Positions 34,930 through 44,822 of a stretch of DNA of 64,000 nucleotides are shown piece after piece. The DNA comes from Paenibacillus jilunlii (GTDB lineage: Bacteria > Bacillota > Bacilli > Paenibacillales > Paenibacillaceae). The stretch lies in the NCBI RefSeq assembly GCF_900102965.1, contig NZ_FNGM01000026.1, positions 1,013 to 65,012 of the forward strand. The letters are read 5' to 3'. A program made the position numbers and the translations under genes. Numbering within the stretch: the first letter of the stretch is position 1; each line of letters opens with the position of its first letter. The notes under the pieces were generated by a model, which searched no databases, was not told where the DNA came from, and saw nothing but the letters and a program-made list of their open reading frames with translations.

Positions 34930-36690
34930 ATGACGACAAAATCTTATATTCCCAATTACCCCAGACCACAGTTTGTGCGCAAGGAATGGCTTGATTTAGA
35001 TGGAGAATGGAATTTCAGCTTTGATGATGCCAATCGCGGAGAGGCGGAAGGATGGTATGCCGCGTTCCCGGAGGCCCGGAAGATTACGGTTCCCTTCACT
35101 TATGAAACGGCCGCCAGCGGGATCGGTATTGAGGAATTTCACCCCAATGTCTGGTATGAGCGGACACTGGAGCTTCCTGCGGAGAACGCCGGGAAGCGGG
35201 CGATTCTGCATTTCCAGGGTGTGGATTACCGGGCAAAATGCTGGGTGAACGGCTCCTATGTCGGCCTGCATGAAGGAGGATATGCCGCCTTTTCTTTTGA
35301 CATTACCCCGTTTGTGACGTTTGGTGCCGCCAACCGGATTGTGCTCAAAGCCGAGGACAGCATGGACCGCACACAGCCCCGGGGCAAGCAGCGCTGGATC
35401 TCTGACAGTTTTGAATGCTTCTATGTGCAGACGACCGGGATATGGAAATCCGTCTGGCTGGAATGCGTAAGCGAAACACGGATCGATTCTGTGAAAATGA
35501 CACCGGATGTTGACCGGCATATGATCCGCTTCGATTTCCGCATGGCAGGCCTCACGGAGGGGCCGGAGCTTACACTCGATACGCTGATTTCCCTGAAAGG
35601 GCAGCAGGTGAAGCGGTTCAGTGTGGGCATTGACCGTGATCTGGTGAGCCTTGAGATGGATGTGCTGCATGAGGCTGCAGGGCCTTGGCTGCAATGCCTG
35701 TGGTCGCCGGAGGCGCCAAATCTGTTTGACGTTGAACTTACGCTGCTTCGCGGTGAGGAAAGCGTAGACCATGTGTATTCATATTTCGGTATGCGTAAAA
35801 TCTCCATTGACAACGGCCAGATTCTGCTTAACAACAGGCCGTTATACCAGCGTCTGATTCTGGATCAGGGGTACTGGACCGGCAGCCATTTGACACCGCC
35901 GGATGAGCAGGCACTAATTGATGACATTGATTGGATTGCGGAAATGGGCTACAACGGCCTGCGCAAGCACATGAAAATTGAGGATGCCCGTTTTCTGTAT
36001 TGGTGCGATGTGAAGGGGATGCTGGTGTGGTCGGAAATGGCCGCTACCTATGAATTCAATGATCTTGCCGTCGAACGCTTCACCCGGGAGTGGCTGGAGG
36101 TTGTGCCGCAGCAGTATAATCATCCTTGCATCATCACCTGGGTTCCATTCAATGAATCGTGGGGAATTTCCGCCATTGCCAAGGATGTCAGACAGCAGAA
36201 ATTCACGGAGGGCATCTATCATCTGACCAAAGCGATCGACCCTTACCGTCCGGTCGTGACGAACGACGGCTGGGAGCATACCGTTTCGGATATTCTGACC
36301 CTGCATGATTATGTAGAAGCCGGAGAACAATTTCTGGCCACTTATGCCGACCAAAATTCCATCGTTAATAATAGGGTCTCCTTCAATAACTACAAATTTG
36401 CCTGGGCTGAAGGATATGCCTACAAAGGACAGCCGGTCATCATCAGCGAGTTCGGCGGCATTGCCTTCCAGACGGACAGCGGCTGGGGGTATGGAAACCA
36501 GGTGAAGACCGAGCAGGATTTCCTGGAGCGCTTCCAGGCGATTACTGCGGCGATCAAAGCAACGCCATACATCAGCGGCTACTGCTATACCCAGGTAAGC
36601 GATGTGCAGCAGGAAGTAAACGGCCTTCTGACAGAAGACCGCAAGCCAAAGGTTCCGCTCAGCAAGATCCGCGAGATTAATCTGGGTTAG
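34930..36690 (+). CDS. GH2 family glycoside hydrolase
   Basis: A 586-residue family 2 enzyme with sugar-binding (about 10-170), immunoglobulin-like (180-275) and TIM-barrel (280-585) domains. The acid/base is Glu409 in FNESWG and the nucleophile Glu507 in ISEFGG. No signal peptide, so it acts on sugars imported by the preceding transporter. GH2 covers beta-galactosidase, beta-glucuronidase and beta-mannosidase; the short length and single-domain C terminus are closer to glucuronidase-type or small galactosidase-type members, but the specificity cannot be fixed. The start is ATG 34930 after GGAGAGGACAGG. Confidence 0.9.
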   Translation: MTTKSYIPNYPRPQFVRKEWLDLDGEWNFSFDDANRGEAEGWYAAFPEARKITVPFTYETAASGIGIEEFHPNVWYERTLELPAENAGKRAILHFQGVDYRAKCWVNGSYVGLHEGGYAAFSFDITPFVTFGAANRIVLKAEDSMDRTQPRGKQRWISDSFECFYVQTTGIWKSVWLECVSETRIDSVKMTPDVDRHMIRFDFRMAGLTEGPELTLDTLISLKGQQVKRFSVGIDRDLVSLEMDVLHEAAGPWLQCLWSPEAPNLFDVELTLLRGEESVDHVYSYFGMRKISIDNGQILLNNRPLYQRLILDQGYWTGSHLTPPDEQALIDDIDWIAEMGYNGLRKHMKIEDARFLYWCDVKGMLVWSEMAATYEFNDLAVERFTREWLEVVPQQYNHPCIITWVPFNESWGISAIAKDVRQQKFTEGIYHLTKAIDPYRPVVTNDGWEHTVSDILTLHDYVEAGEQFLATYADQNSIVNNRVSFNNYKFAWAEGYAYKGQPVIISEFGGIAFQTDSGWGYGNQVKTEQDFLERFQAITAAIKATPYISGYCYTQVSDVQQEVNGLLTEDRKPKVPLSKIREINLG

Positions 36691-36711
36691 ATTTGAGGGA
36701 TTGTCCCAAAT

Positions 36712-36755
36712 AAGACGGTTTCAGTTCGTAAGTTGAATTGGAGCCGTTTTTTTGT
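36712..36755 (+). terminator. Terminator of the ABC-GH2 operon
   Basis: A 13-bp stem including G-U pairs between ACGGTTTCAGTTC and GAATTGGAGCCGT, followed by TTTTTT. The gap to 37009 shows no gene; a promoter for the two-component operon should lie there but no clear match was found. Confidence 0.8.
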
Positions 36756-37009
36756 TTGCCGGGGGAGTACAGAATTCTAAAAAAACTGCTATTCAACCTT
36801 AAAAAGCTTCATCCTTGCCCCGGGTCTGGCATGATACAGTAAAGTAGGAAACCCCTAATCCATAAGACAAAATGGCAAATCTTGCGCAATTGTGTGCTGT
36901 AGACAAAGATGAGGCAAGGTCTGATATGATAGAATTGCGGGCAACAGGCAACAGCCTCCTTTTGAACAGATACTAAACAGATACTAGACAGACATACGGA
37001 GGGATAGCG

Positions 37010-38605
37010 ATGAACAGAAGCATCCGGGTGCTACTGGCCGATGATGAACCGGTTATCCTGCGCGGACTGAAGAAGCTGATTTCCTGGGATACGCTCGGCT
37101 TGGATATTGTAGGAGAAGCAAAGGACGGGATCGAGCTGAAGGCGATGATTGACACCTGCACGCCTGATCTGGTCATCAGCGATATCAGCATGCCGGGCTT
37201 CAGCGGTATTGATATTATTCGGGACATCCATGAGTCGGGGCGTCCGGTCAAGGTTGTTTTTATAAGCGCTTACCAGGAGTTTTCATATGCCCGGCAGGCG
37301 GTACAATACGGGGCACTGGACTACATTGTGAAACCTGTGAACACAGGCCAGCTGGAGCAGGTGGTGGGACGGGCCGCGGCGGTGATCCGCCAGGAGTCTG
37401 AAGAAGAGCGCAACAAGGAAATGCTCAAATCCTATGAACGCAAAAATCATTCCATTACTGTAGAGGAGCTCCTTGAGCTCTTGACCGACGGCAACAAAGG
37501 AGCGGCATCCACGCTGGCCCGGATGGGAAACATAGCGATAACCCGTTATGCCAGCGTATGTGTCCTGGAAATGGATGAATATAGCGGCCAGGCCTCACGC
37601 TGGGAGGAGCGGGAACGCAAGCTGGTGGAATTTGCCCTGTCCAATATTATCAAAGAAACCGTGGAGGCTGGGGGCAACGGCTATGTTTTCCGCAAAGGGG
37701 AGCGTTTCGCAGTATTGCTTCAGCATGAGCAGGAAATGGAACCGGAGCGGATGATGCTGGATCTCCATCACAAAATCAACAGTTACCTGAAGCTCCAGGT
37801 CTCGATTGGCATCGGGCGGCCGGTAAGCGGAATGGAGGAAGCCGGCGAATCCTACCGCAGCGCATTGAAAGCGCTCAAAACCCGCTATTTTACCGGGCTT
37901 AACCGGGTGCTGCGGGAAGCGGGTAATCAGGAGACAACTGTGGCGGTATCCGAATGGGCGGCGGCTCAAGCAGCACTTACAGAAGCGCTCAAATCACTGG
38001 ACAAGGAGCAGGTGCCTGTCCTGGCGGCCAGGCTGCTGGAAACGGTCCGGCTTTTGTCCGGAAACCGCAGGAACCAGGCGGTCACCCATGTGTACAATTC
38101 CATCCTTCAGCTGGAGCAGGAGCTTGCCGGCTTTGGCGTGGATGCCGGGCTGGTGGACCCGGAAGATCTGCCGCTGCTGGAAAAGCTGGAGGATGCCCCG
38201 ACCTTTGACGCATTGAAGCAGCAGTTTGAAGACGTGCTGAAGCGGCTCGCTGACCAGCTGGCCTGTAAGTTGAACGGCAAGGAGATGCCCCAACTGCTGC
38301 AGGTGAAGGCTTTTGTCGAAGAGCATTATGCAGAGAATATTACTCTGGAGTCGATGGCCGCTCTGGTCTATATGAATCCCTACTATTTCAGCAGCTTTTT
38401 CAAAAAGCATACCGGACAGAATTTTAAAAACTATGTTACCCAAACCAGAATGGATCATGCGCTGCGGCTGCTGCTGCAAACCGATCTGATGGTCTACGAG
38501 ATTGCGGAACGCGTCGGCTACAATAATGCCCGGCATTTCAGCGATATGTTCAAGAAACATTTCGGCAAGCTGCCCCAGGAGTATAAACAATCGGTGAAGC
38601 AGTAG
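37010..38605 (+). CDS. YesN-type response regulator (REC-AraC)
   Basis: 531 residues. The receiver domain (1-120) has Asp11-Asp12, phosphoacceptor Asp58 (ISDISMPG) and the conserved Lys in IVKPV. A middle domain of about 280 residues follows, and then two AraC helix-turn-helix motifs (about 430-528, ESMAALVYMNPYYFSSFF and IAERVGYNNARHFSDMF). It is phosphorylated by the downstream kinase and should activate the binding-protein and permease genes that follow. The two genes are 27 bp apart. Confidence 0.94.
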   Translation: MNRSIRVLLADDEPVILRGLKKLISWDTLGLDIVGEAKDGIELKAMIDTCTPDLVISDISMPGFSGIDIIRDIHESGRPVKVVFISAYQEFSYARQAVQYGALDYIVKPVNTGQLEQVVGRAAAVIRQESEEERNKEMLKSYERKNHSITVEELLELLTDGNKGAASTLARMGNIAITRYASVCVLEMDEYSGQASRWEERERKLVEFALSNIIKETVEAGGNGYVFRKGERFAVLLQHEQEMEPERMMLDLHHKINSYLKLQVSIGIGRPVSGMEEAGESYRSALKALKTRYFTGLNRVLREAGNQETTVAVSEWAAAQAALTEALKSLDKEQVPVLAARLLETVRLLSGNRRNQAVTHVYNSILQLEQELAGFGVDAGLVDPEDLPLLEKLEDAPTFDALKQQFEDVLKRLADQLACKLNGKEMPQLLQVKAFVEEHYAENITLESMAALVYMNPYYFSSFFKKHTGQNFKNYVTQTRMDHALRLLLQTDLMVYEIAERVGYNNARHFSDMFKKHFGKLPQEYKQSVKQ

Positions 38606-38632
38606 CAGCTTATCAGAGAAAAGGGGGGGTTC

Positions 38633-40381
38633 GTGCTGATCTGGGGGCGGAGATCCAAAAGTATTTTTGTCAAATTCTCGGCATCATTTCTGCTGGTGGG
38701 ACTGATTCCCCTGCTGGCGCTCAGCCTCTTCTCCGTGAAGACCTTCTCCAGCTATGTGGAGCGGTATACCACCAGCAATCTCCAGCAAATGGTGCTGTAT
38801 ATGAGCTATAATCTGAACTCGGCGTTCAACCAGTACAATGAAGTCTCCAAGCTGATGTATACCGGGCGTTATGAAGGCTTTATTGACAGCTATAAGCAGG
38901 ACCAGACCGCCAACGTCAATGAGCTGGAGCAGATCAACACCATTCCGATTGATTCTTTTCTAAAAACAGTGCTGTTCAGCGACCCGTATATTTCAAGCGC
39001 CGTGTTTGTCCGCCAGTCCGACGGCAAGCTGTATTCCCAGGAAAAAGAAAACAGATCGCTGGATACGAATTCGTTTCCCGCAGCCGAATGGCTGGAGACT
39101 ATGGCTCCCAATCCGTCCGCAGTAGCTATCTTTCCTACACATACCGACCAGTATTTCTTCCGCTCGAGCAGAAAGGTGTTCACGATTGGACGCAGCCTGA
39201 TTGATACCTCTGGAAAAGTAACCCAAGAACCCAAGGTGGTAGGCACGCTGTTTCTGGATATTGATATTTCGTTGTTGGAACAATTTTTCAGGGAGCTGAG
39301 CCTGGGTGACAAGGATGAGCTGTATCTTCTGGATGGGGAAGGCAAGGTCTACTTCAGCAATCAGAATCTGCCGGAAGGGTCGGTTGCAGCCGCCGTTCAG
39401 ACAAACCGGGAGATGATCGAGCTTAGCGAGGATATTCCGTTTCTGAATGGCAGGGTGGTTGCGCGGATTCACCGCGGCAGTCTGTTCGAGCAGCTGTTAT
39501 CGGCCAGAGCGGCTGTCTACATTGCCATTATGATCTGTGCTTTTGTGATGATTGTGATGGGGGCGTGGTTCTCCAGGCGTCTGGCGGCGCCGATCCGCGA
39601 AATAATCAAGCAGATGGCCGTTGTGGAGTCCGGCAAGCTGGATACCCAGTTGTCTGTGAACACGAATGATGAAATGGGCAGGCTCGCCCACGGGTTCAAC
39701 CGGATGGTGGAACGGCTTCAGATCTATATCGACGAGGCTTATGTAGCGCAAATCAAGCAAAAGCAGACGGAGCTGAACGCGCTGAAGAGCCAGATCCGGC
39801 CGCATTATTTGTATAATACGCTTGAAGTGATCCGGATGAACGCTGTGGATAAGGAAGCTGGAGAGGTTGCAGATATGATCCTTGCCTTGTCCAACGAACT
39901 GAAATATGTCATTGATTATGGTGAGGACCGGGCAAGCATCCGCAGCGAGCTGGAGCATTTGCAGAATTATTTCTATATTATATCTGTCCGTTTCGAGAAC
40001 CGTTATGAGCTTGTTCTGGATATTGCCCCGGAGGTTCAGATGGATTGGCCGATCCTGAAGCTCTCGCTCCAGCCGATTGTAGAGAATGCCGTTCAGCATG
40101 GACTCCGTCTGCAGGGAAAGGGAACAGTAGGGATTACCATGGAAAAGAAAGACCGGGTGCTTGCGATCACCATTTATGATGATGGCGTCGGCATGAGCCG
40201 GGAAGCTCTGGCGAGGATTACCCAAACACTGGAAGATCCCGAAGCGCCCAGCAAAAATGTGGGTCTAAAAAACGTGCATGAGCGGATACGCTCGACGTTT
40301 GGAGAAGACTATGGGCTGTCCATCAACAGCCGGGAGCATGTCGGAACCTCAATTACACTGTTATTCCCGATAATAGACTGA
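38633..40381 (+). CDS. YesM-type sensor histidine kinase
   Basis: 582 residues. One N-terminal membrane helix (about 12-35), an extracellular Cache-like sensor region (36-290), a second helix (about 292-315), a HAMP linker (316-370), then the His_kinase/HATPase domains. The phospho-acceptor is His391 in IRPHYLYNTLE. The ATP-binding N box is ENAVQHG and the G box DDGVGMS. Such LytS/YesM kinases often sense sugars with the help of a binding protein, and a lone binding-protein gene follows directly. The start GTG is preceded by AAGGGGGGG. Confidence 0.94.
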   Translation: MLIWGRRSKSIFVKFSASFLLVGLIPLLALSLFSVKTFSSYVERYTTSNLQQMVLYMSYNLNSAFNQYNEVSKLMYTGRYEGFIDSYKQDQTANVNELEQINTIPIDSFLKTVLFSDPYISSAVFVRQSDGKLYSQEKENRSLDTNSFPAAEWLETMAPNPSAVAIFPTHTDQYFFRSSRKVFTIGRSLIDTSGKVTQEPKVVGTLFLDIDISLLEQFFRELSLGDKDELYLLDGEGKVYFSNQNLPEGSVAAAVQTNREMIELSEDIPFLNGRVVARIHRGSLFEQLLSARAAVYIAIMICAFVMIVMGAWFSRRLAAPIREIIKQMAVVESGKLDTQLSVNTNDEMGRLAHGFNRMVERLQIYIDEAYVAQIKQKQTELNALKSQIRPHYLYNTLEVIRMNAVDKEAGEVADMILALSNELKYVIDYGEDRASIRSELEHLQNYFYIISVRFENRYELVLDIAPEVQMDWPILKLSLQPIVENAVQHGLRLQGKGTVGITMEKKDRVLAITIYDDGVGMSREALARITQTLEDPEAPSKNVGLKNVHERIRSTFGEDYGLSINSREHVGTSITLLFPIID

Positions 40382-40481
40382 ACACCCGGCGTATACAAGA
40401 TACCGCCGTCAGTTGGACGAATAGAAGAAGGCCGTCTATCCGGCGTTATATCACAAGATTAGTAGGAGGTAACAGCTAGAG

Positions 40482-41798
40482 ATGCAGAGGAAACAATGGA
40501 TGCGGCTGCAGGCAGTGCCGCTGGCGGCTATACTCCTCCTCACTGCTTGCAGGGGCCACGGTACAGGAAATTCTCTTGTCACATCAGGCGGAGCAGCAGA
40601 GCCTAAGAAAGAAGTGCATTTCAGCATCGCATATGCTGCGGGAGACCCGGCCACCAAGCAGGCCATCGCGGCCACCATTGAAGCCTTCATGCAAGCCCAT
40701 CCGGATATTATCATTCAGGACAGCAGTGAGCTGTCCTCCAGCGCATATCTGGATTGGCTGAAGCTCAAGGATGCGGTAGGCGAGTTTCCTGACCTGGTGG
40801 AAATCCGGGATACCGATGCGTTTGCCAGTGCAGGAAAAATCGTAGAGCTGCCCTCCGGGCTGCTGGAACTGTTCGACAATCTGCCGCAGGTGAACGGCAA
40901 GGTGTGGAACGCTCCTCTGTTCGTAAGTGCGCCGCAAGGAATCATATACAGTAAACAAGCATACGCCCGTGCGGGAATCACCCGGCTCCCGCAAACCTAT
41001 GGCGAATTCCTGGACATACAGAAGAAATTGAAGGCCGTGGGGATGACACCTCTGGTGGTTGGAGCCAAGGATATTTTTCACTTGGGCTTCTGGGTGAACA
41101 AGTTCCTGATCGATGAAGTCTATGACAAGGACCCGGACTGGAACGCCAAACGCACAGCGAAGCAGGTCAGCTTCACCGATCATAATGTGGTTCAGGCGAT
41201 GACAAATTTCAAGGAGCTGTTCCAAACTGACGTTAACGAAGGCTGGTTGAGCACCAATGATAACCAGACCGCCTCTATGCTTACATCAGGCAAGGCTGCC
41301 CAGCTCTATTCGGGAACATGGATGTTCTCGCAGATTGAGGAAGCTGATCCCGGTTTTGAGTATGGCTTCTATGCCCTGCCTGACCGCAGCGGCAAACGGA
41401 ATGTAGTCGGTCTGCCTTCGCCAACCGGCTGGTCGCTCTCTGCGGAAGCCGCCAAGGATACGGAGAAAACGGAAGCGATTAAGGAATTCATCCGCTTTTT
41501 CTTTGCGCCTGAACCGTACTCGAAATTTCTGGCCGGGATCAATGGCCTTCCCTCCACGAAGGAGAAGATAACCTATGATACGGGGGAGCAGATGCAGGAA
41601 GCCCTGAAACTGATGGCCGACCCGGATGTGACCAAATCGCTGATGATCAACAACTGGTGGGGGGATAATCTGATTCCGCCGGATTTCCGCAACTGGTTTT
41701 ATAAACTGCTGGAGGAGATGATCCTTACTGACGGAGATGTCACCGAATATATGAACCGGGCAGACCGGGAATATGACCGCCAGGTGCAGGACAATTAG
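40482..41798 (+). CDS. Solute-binding lipoprotein 1 (paralogue of the 42449 gene)
   Basis: 438 residues, type II signal peptide with lipobox LLTAC. It is strongly similar through its whole length to the protein at 42449 (for example VGEFPDLVE, GSAKDIFH-like and WGDNLIPP segments), so the two arose by duplication. It follows the kinase by 100 bp and lies upstream of a repeat-filled gap, separated from the permeases. It may deliver ligand to the permeases or to the YesM-like kinase. The start ATG follows AGGAGG. Confidence 0.92.
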   Translation: MQRKQWMRLQAVPLAAILLLTACRGHGTGNSLVTSGGAAEPKKEVHFSIAYAAGDPATKQAIAATIEAFMQAHPDIIIQDSSELSSSAYLDWLKLKDAVGEFPDLVEIRDTDAFASAGKIVELPSGLLELFDNLPQVNGKVWNAPLFVSAPQGIIYSKQAYARAGITRLPQTYGEFLDIQKKLKAVGMTPLVVGAKDIFHLGFWVNKFLIDEVYDKDPDWNAKRTAKQVSFTDHNVVQAMTNFKELFQTDVNEGWLSTNDNQTASMLTSGKAAQLYSGTWMFSQIEEADPGFEYGFYALPDRSGKRNVVGLPSPTGWSLSAEAAKDTEKTEAIKEFIRFFFAPEPYSKFLAGINGLPSTKEKITYDTGEQMQEALKLMADPDVTKSLMINNWWGDNLIPPDFRNWFYKLLEEMILTDGDVTEYMNRADREYDRQVQDN

Positions 41799-41929
41799 CT
41801 GTGACAGAGAAGGTTGGGGCAGAACCGGATAGCAATAACTGCATATGAACTCAGACGGGGGATCTATGATCCTCCTTTTTTTGTTTTGTAGGAAACTATG
41901 ATTACTTCTGCAGGTGGGGATAATATACT

Positions 41930-41985
41930 TTGGACGAATTTGAAACGAACAACGGCAGAAATCCCTTGTTGGGGCGCCGAAGACC
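41930..41985. repeat. Decayed single unit of the AACAACGG hairpin family
   Basis: After the same TTTGGACGAATTT lead-in as at 13748, one unit AACAACGGCAGAAATC-CCTTGTT with broken pairing is followed by GGGGCGCCGAAGACC, related to the array linker. It shows that the array is an element present in several gaps, with different copy numbers. Confidence 0.75.
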
Positions 41986-42041
41986 GAATTCTGAGGGGGA
42001 GCCGGTCTAAATATCCTATTTCCATCTAGACAATTACTTAC

Positions 42042-42270
42042 CGGTTTCTTCGCAAGTGCTAGTTGGAAAAAAGGAACTTATTTTTCCGAAAATTAAGAAA
42101 TCCTGAGGGTTAAGTGGAAAAAGTAAACCTAATAGAGCCACTTTTCTTGAACAATGGCGAAAAGAGCAGAATTAGTGTCCCTTTTTCCACTTCATCTGCC
42201 CGAGGATAAGGTACTCCGGAAAATTAGTTAACCTTTTTCCACTTAAAAAGTTGCCGTAGGATTCCTCTTA
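42042..42270. repeat. Dispersed intergenic repeat, copy 1
   Basis: From GCTAGTTGGAAAAA to AGTTGCCGTAGGA this stretch matches 49968-50128 in order and orientation, with shared blocks such as AACTTATTTTTCCG and GAATTAGTGTCCC. Together with 41799-42448 it fills a 650-bp gap inside what looks like one transporter locus. No gene is present. Confidence 0.8.
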
Positions 42271-42448
42271 AATTTACCGCATACGCGGCTTAAAAAAGTT
42301 CATTCTAACGAAAGTTTAGGAATGCTATTCTTGTAGCAAGGAAACGCTTACGAACGATGATGCGCACATCGAGCCCCGGTTTCCGGCCCATTAAACAAGA
42401 CTAAGCCAATACACTTTCGAACCAGAACTTATAGGGGGTTACTCTCAT

Positions 42449-43804
42449 ATGCAAAAGAAAACAATGACTAAGCTGTCGGTGCTGCTCCTGGCGGCCACAA
42501 CAGTCTTATCGGCTTGCGGAAGCAACAATAACAACAGCAAAGCTGGCAATACCGGCGGAAATACGGCTGCCTCACAATCACCGGATGCCGCTGCCACGGA
42601 TGCCAAGAAAGAAGTGAGCTTCTCGATCGGGTATGCAGCCGGCGACCCTGCCACCAAAAAAGCCATCGCAGCTACCGTAGAAGCGTTCATGAAAGTAAGT
42701 CCCAATGTGAAGATCAAAGATATCAGCGAAACAACTTCATCGGCGTATCTGGATTGGCTGAAGACCAAGGACGCTGTAGGCGAATTTCCGGATCTGGTGG
42801 AGATGCGTGATACCGAGGTTTTTGCCGACGCCGGTAAAATTGTTGAACTGCCAAGCGATCTGCTGGAGCTTTTTAAGGACCCGCCTCAGGTTAAGGGCAA
42901 AGTGTGGAACGCACCCATGTCCGTAAATGTGCCGCAAGGCATTATTTACAGCAAAAAGGCTTATGCCGATGCCGGAATCACCGAGCTTCCCAAAACCTAT
43001 GATGAATTCATTACCATCCAGGACAAGCTGAAGACAAGCGGGATTACACCAATCGTGGTCGGCGGCAAGGATATTTTCCATATGGGCTTCTGGGTGAACA
43101 AGTTCCTGATTGATGATGTCTATACCAAAGATCCGGACTGGAACTCCAAGCGCACTGCCAAAACCGTCAGCTTCACAGATCCCAATGTCGTTCAAGCCAT
43201 GACGGATTTCAAGGACCTGTTCACCAATTATGTCGATAAAGGCTGGCTCAGCACAGGAGACAATCAGACAGCCTCCATTCTCGTATCCGGCAAAGCGGCC
43301 CAGCTGTTCTCTGGAACCTGGATGTTCTCACAGATTAAGGAGGCTGACCCGAATTTTGAATTTGGCTTCTATGCCGTTCCTGACCGTGAAGGTAAAGTCA
43401 ATGTTATCGGTCTGCCGTCACCGGCCGGATGGTCGCTGTCCGCTGAGGCTGCTAAGGACGCCGGCAAAACACAGGCCATTAAAGATTTCATCCGTTTCTT
43501 CTTTGCACCTGAGCAGTATGCCGCTTACCTGGCCAGCATCAATGCCATTCCGTCCACAAAAGAAAAGGTGATCTATGAAACCGGCGAGCAAATGCAAGCA
43601 GCCCTGGACCTGATTGCCGATCCTAACGTAACCAAGTCGCTGGCGATTAACAACTGGTGGGGGGACAATCTGATTCCGCCGCAGTTCCGTAACTGGTATT
43701 ACAAGCTGCTGCAGGATTTGGTTGTGAAAAACGGCGATGTAGCCGGCTACATGAAGCAGGCGGACACGGAATACGACGCCCAGGTCAAAGCCAACGCACA
43801 ATAA
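42449..43804 (+). CDS. Solute-binding lipoprotein 2 of a CUT1 importer
   Basis: 451 residues, type II signal peptide with lipobox LSAC and a following Asn-rich linker. It is the close paralogue of the 40482 protein. It is followed by two permease genes, so it is the transport receptor of this importer. The start ATG 42449 has AGGGGG upstream. Regulation by the YesN-like protein at 37010 is likely from synteny. No ATPase gene is present in the locus. Confidence 0.94.
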   Translation: MQKKTMTKLSVLLLAATTVLSACGSNNNNSKAGNTGGNTAASQSPDAAATDAKKEVSFSIGYAAGDPATKKAIAATVEAFMKVSPNVKIKDISETTSSAYLDWLKTKDAVGEFPDLVEMRDTEVFADAGKIVELPSDLLELFKDPPQVKGKVWNAPMSVNVPQGIIYSKKAYADAGITELPKTYDEFITIQDKLKTSGITPIVVGGKDIFHMGFWVNKFLIDDVYTKDPDWNSKRTAKTVSFTDPNVVQAMTDFKDLFTNYVDKGWLSTGDNQTASILVSGKAAQLFSGTWMFSQIKEADPNFEFGFYAVPDREGKVNVIGLPSPAGWSLSAEAAKDAGKTQAIKDFIRFFFAPEQYAAYLASINAIPSTKEKVIYETGEQMQAALDLIADPNVTKSLAINNWWGDNLIPPQFRNWYYKLLQDLVVKNGDVAGYMKQADTEYDAQVKANAQ

Positions 43805-43888
43805 ACAGATCATGGTCCGGCGGGGAGCAGCTGCGCAGCAAAGGCGGCGGGCCCCTCTGGCGGAACACCTCCGGGAGGGAGAGCAATC

Positions 43889-44821
43889 ATGGCTACAGCA
43901 GTAACAAGAATAGACAAGCCGCTAACGGCAGCCATACCAAAGAAAAAGAAGAAGTGGCAGTCCTATGCACTGTTGTTTATACTACCATCATTTTTAATAT
44001 ATACCCTGTTTGTTATCGTTCCTACGGCAGGAAGCATCTATTTGAGCTTTACTTCATGGGACGGCATCAGTGAGGATGTCCGGTATATCGGCTTCGCCAA
44101 TTTTGTGGAGATCTGGCAAAGTCCCCGGGTTCATAACGCGTTGAAGAACACACTGGTCATGACGGTCAGCCTGGTGCTGCTGGAAAATATTGCGGCCATA
44201 ATGCTGGCTGTGCTGGTGGATAAGGTCCGCTGGTTCCGCAATTTGTTCAGAAGTATTTTTTATTTCCCCACACTCCTCAGCGGTATTGTTATGGGGTTTG
44301 TCTGGGCCATGATTCTGAACTACAATTTCGGTGTGTTTAATCAGATTCTGGATGCCATCGGACTGGGAAGCTGGGTGGTCGACTGGCTCGGCAATCCGAA
44401 GTATGCGATGATTTCGATTATTTTGTCTACGGTCTGGAAGGGCGCGGGCTATTACATGATCATCTATCTGGCAGGGCTGCAGGGCATTCCCGCCGAGCTG
44501 AATGAAGCGGCAAGCATTGACGGAGCCAGCGGATTTCAGCAGTTCCGCCATATAACCTTCCCGCTGCTCGCCGGTTCGATGACAGTATGTCTGGTCCTCT
44601 CGATGATCAGCGCACTGAAGATTTTTGACCAGATCGCGGTGATGACCGATGGAGGTCCGGGCTTCGAGACGGAGACATTAACCTATATTATTTATAAGGT
44701 AGGCTTTGGTGAACTTAGGCAGGGCTTTGGTACGGCACTTGCCATGGTGCTGTTCCTGATCATCATGCTTATCACGGTCATCCAAGTGAAATTCCTCCGG
44801 AAACGGGAGGTGCAGATGTAA
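43889..44821 (+). CDS. Sugar ABC transporter permease
   Basis: 310 residues with a basic cytoplasmic N terminus (PKKKKKWQS) and six membrane helices. The EAA loop is ELNEAASIDGASGFQQFRHI. It pairs with the next permease, which begins 1 bp after its stop. The ribosome site is GGAGGGAGAG. Confidence 0.95.
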   Translation: MATAVTRIDKPLTAAIPKKKKKWQSYALLFILPSFLIYTLFVIVPTAGSIYLSFTSWDGISEDVRYIGFANFVEIWQSPRVHNALKNTLVMTVSLVLLENIAAIMLAVLVDKVRWFRNLFRSIFYFPTLLSGIVMGFVWAMILNYNFGVFNQILDAIGLGSWVVDWLGNPKYAMISIILSTVWKGAGYYMIIYLAGLQGIPAELNEAASIDGASGFQQFRHITFPLLAGSMTVCLVLSMISALKIFDQIAVMTDGGPGFETETLTYIIYKVGFGELRQGFGTALAMVLFLIIMLITVIQVKFLRKREVQM

Positions 44822-44822
44822 T

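Noticed and set aside
36756-37009. Promoter TAGACA/TATGAT before the YesN gene
   Set aside because: Spacing of 19 bases and weak boxes; not supported well enough to list.
42339-42352. cre-like AGGAAACGCTTACG before the second binding protein
   Set aside because: Three mismatches to the cre consensus and no promoter defined around it.
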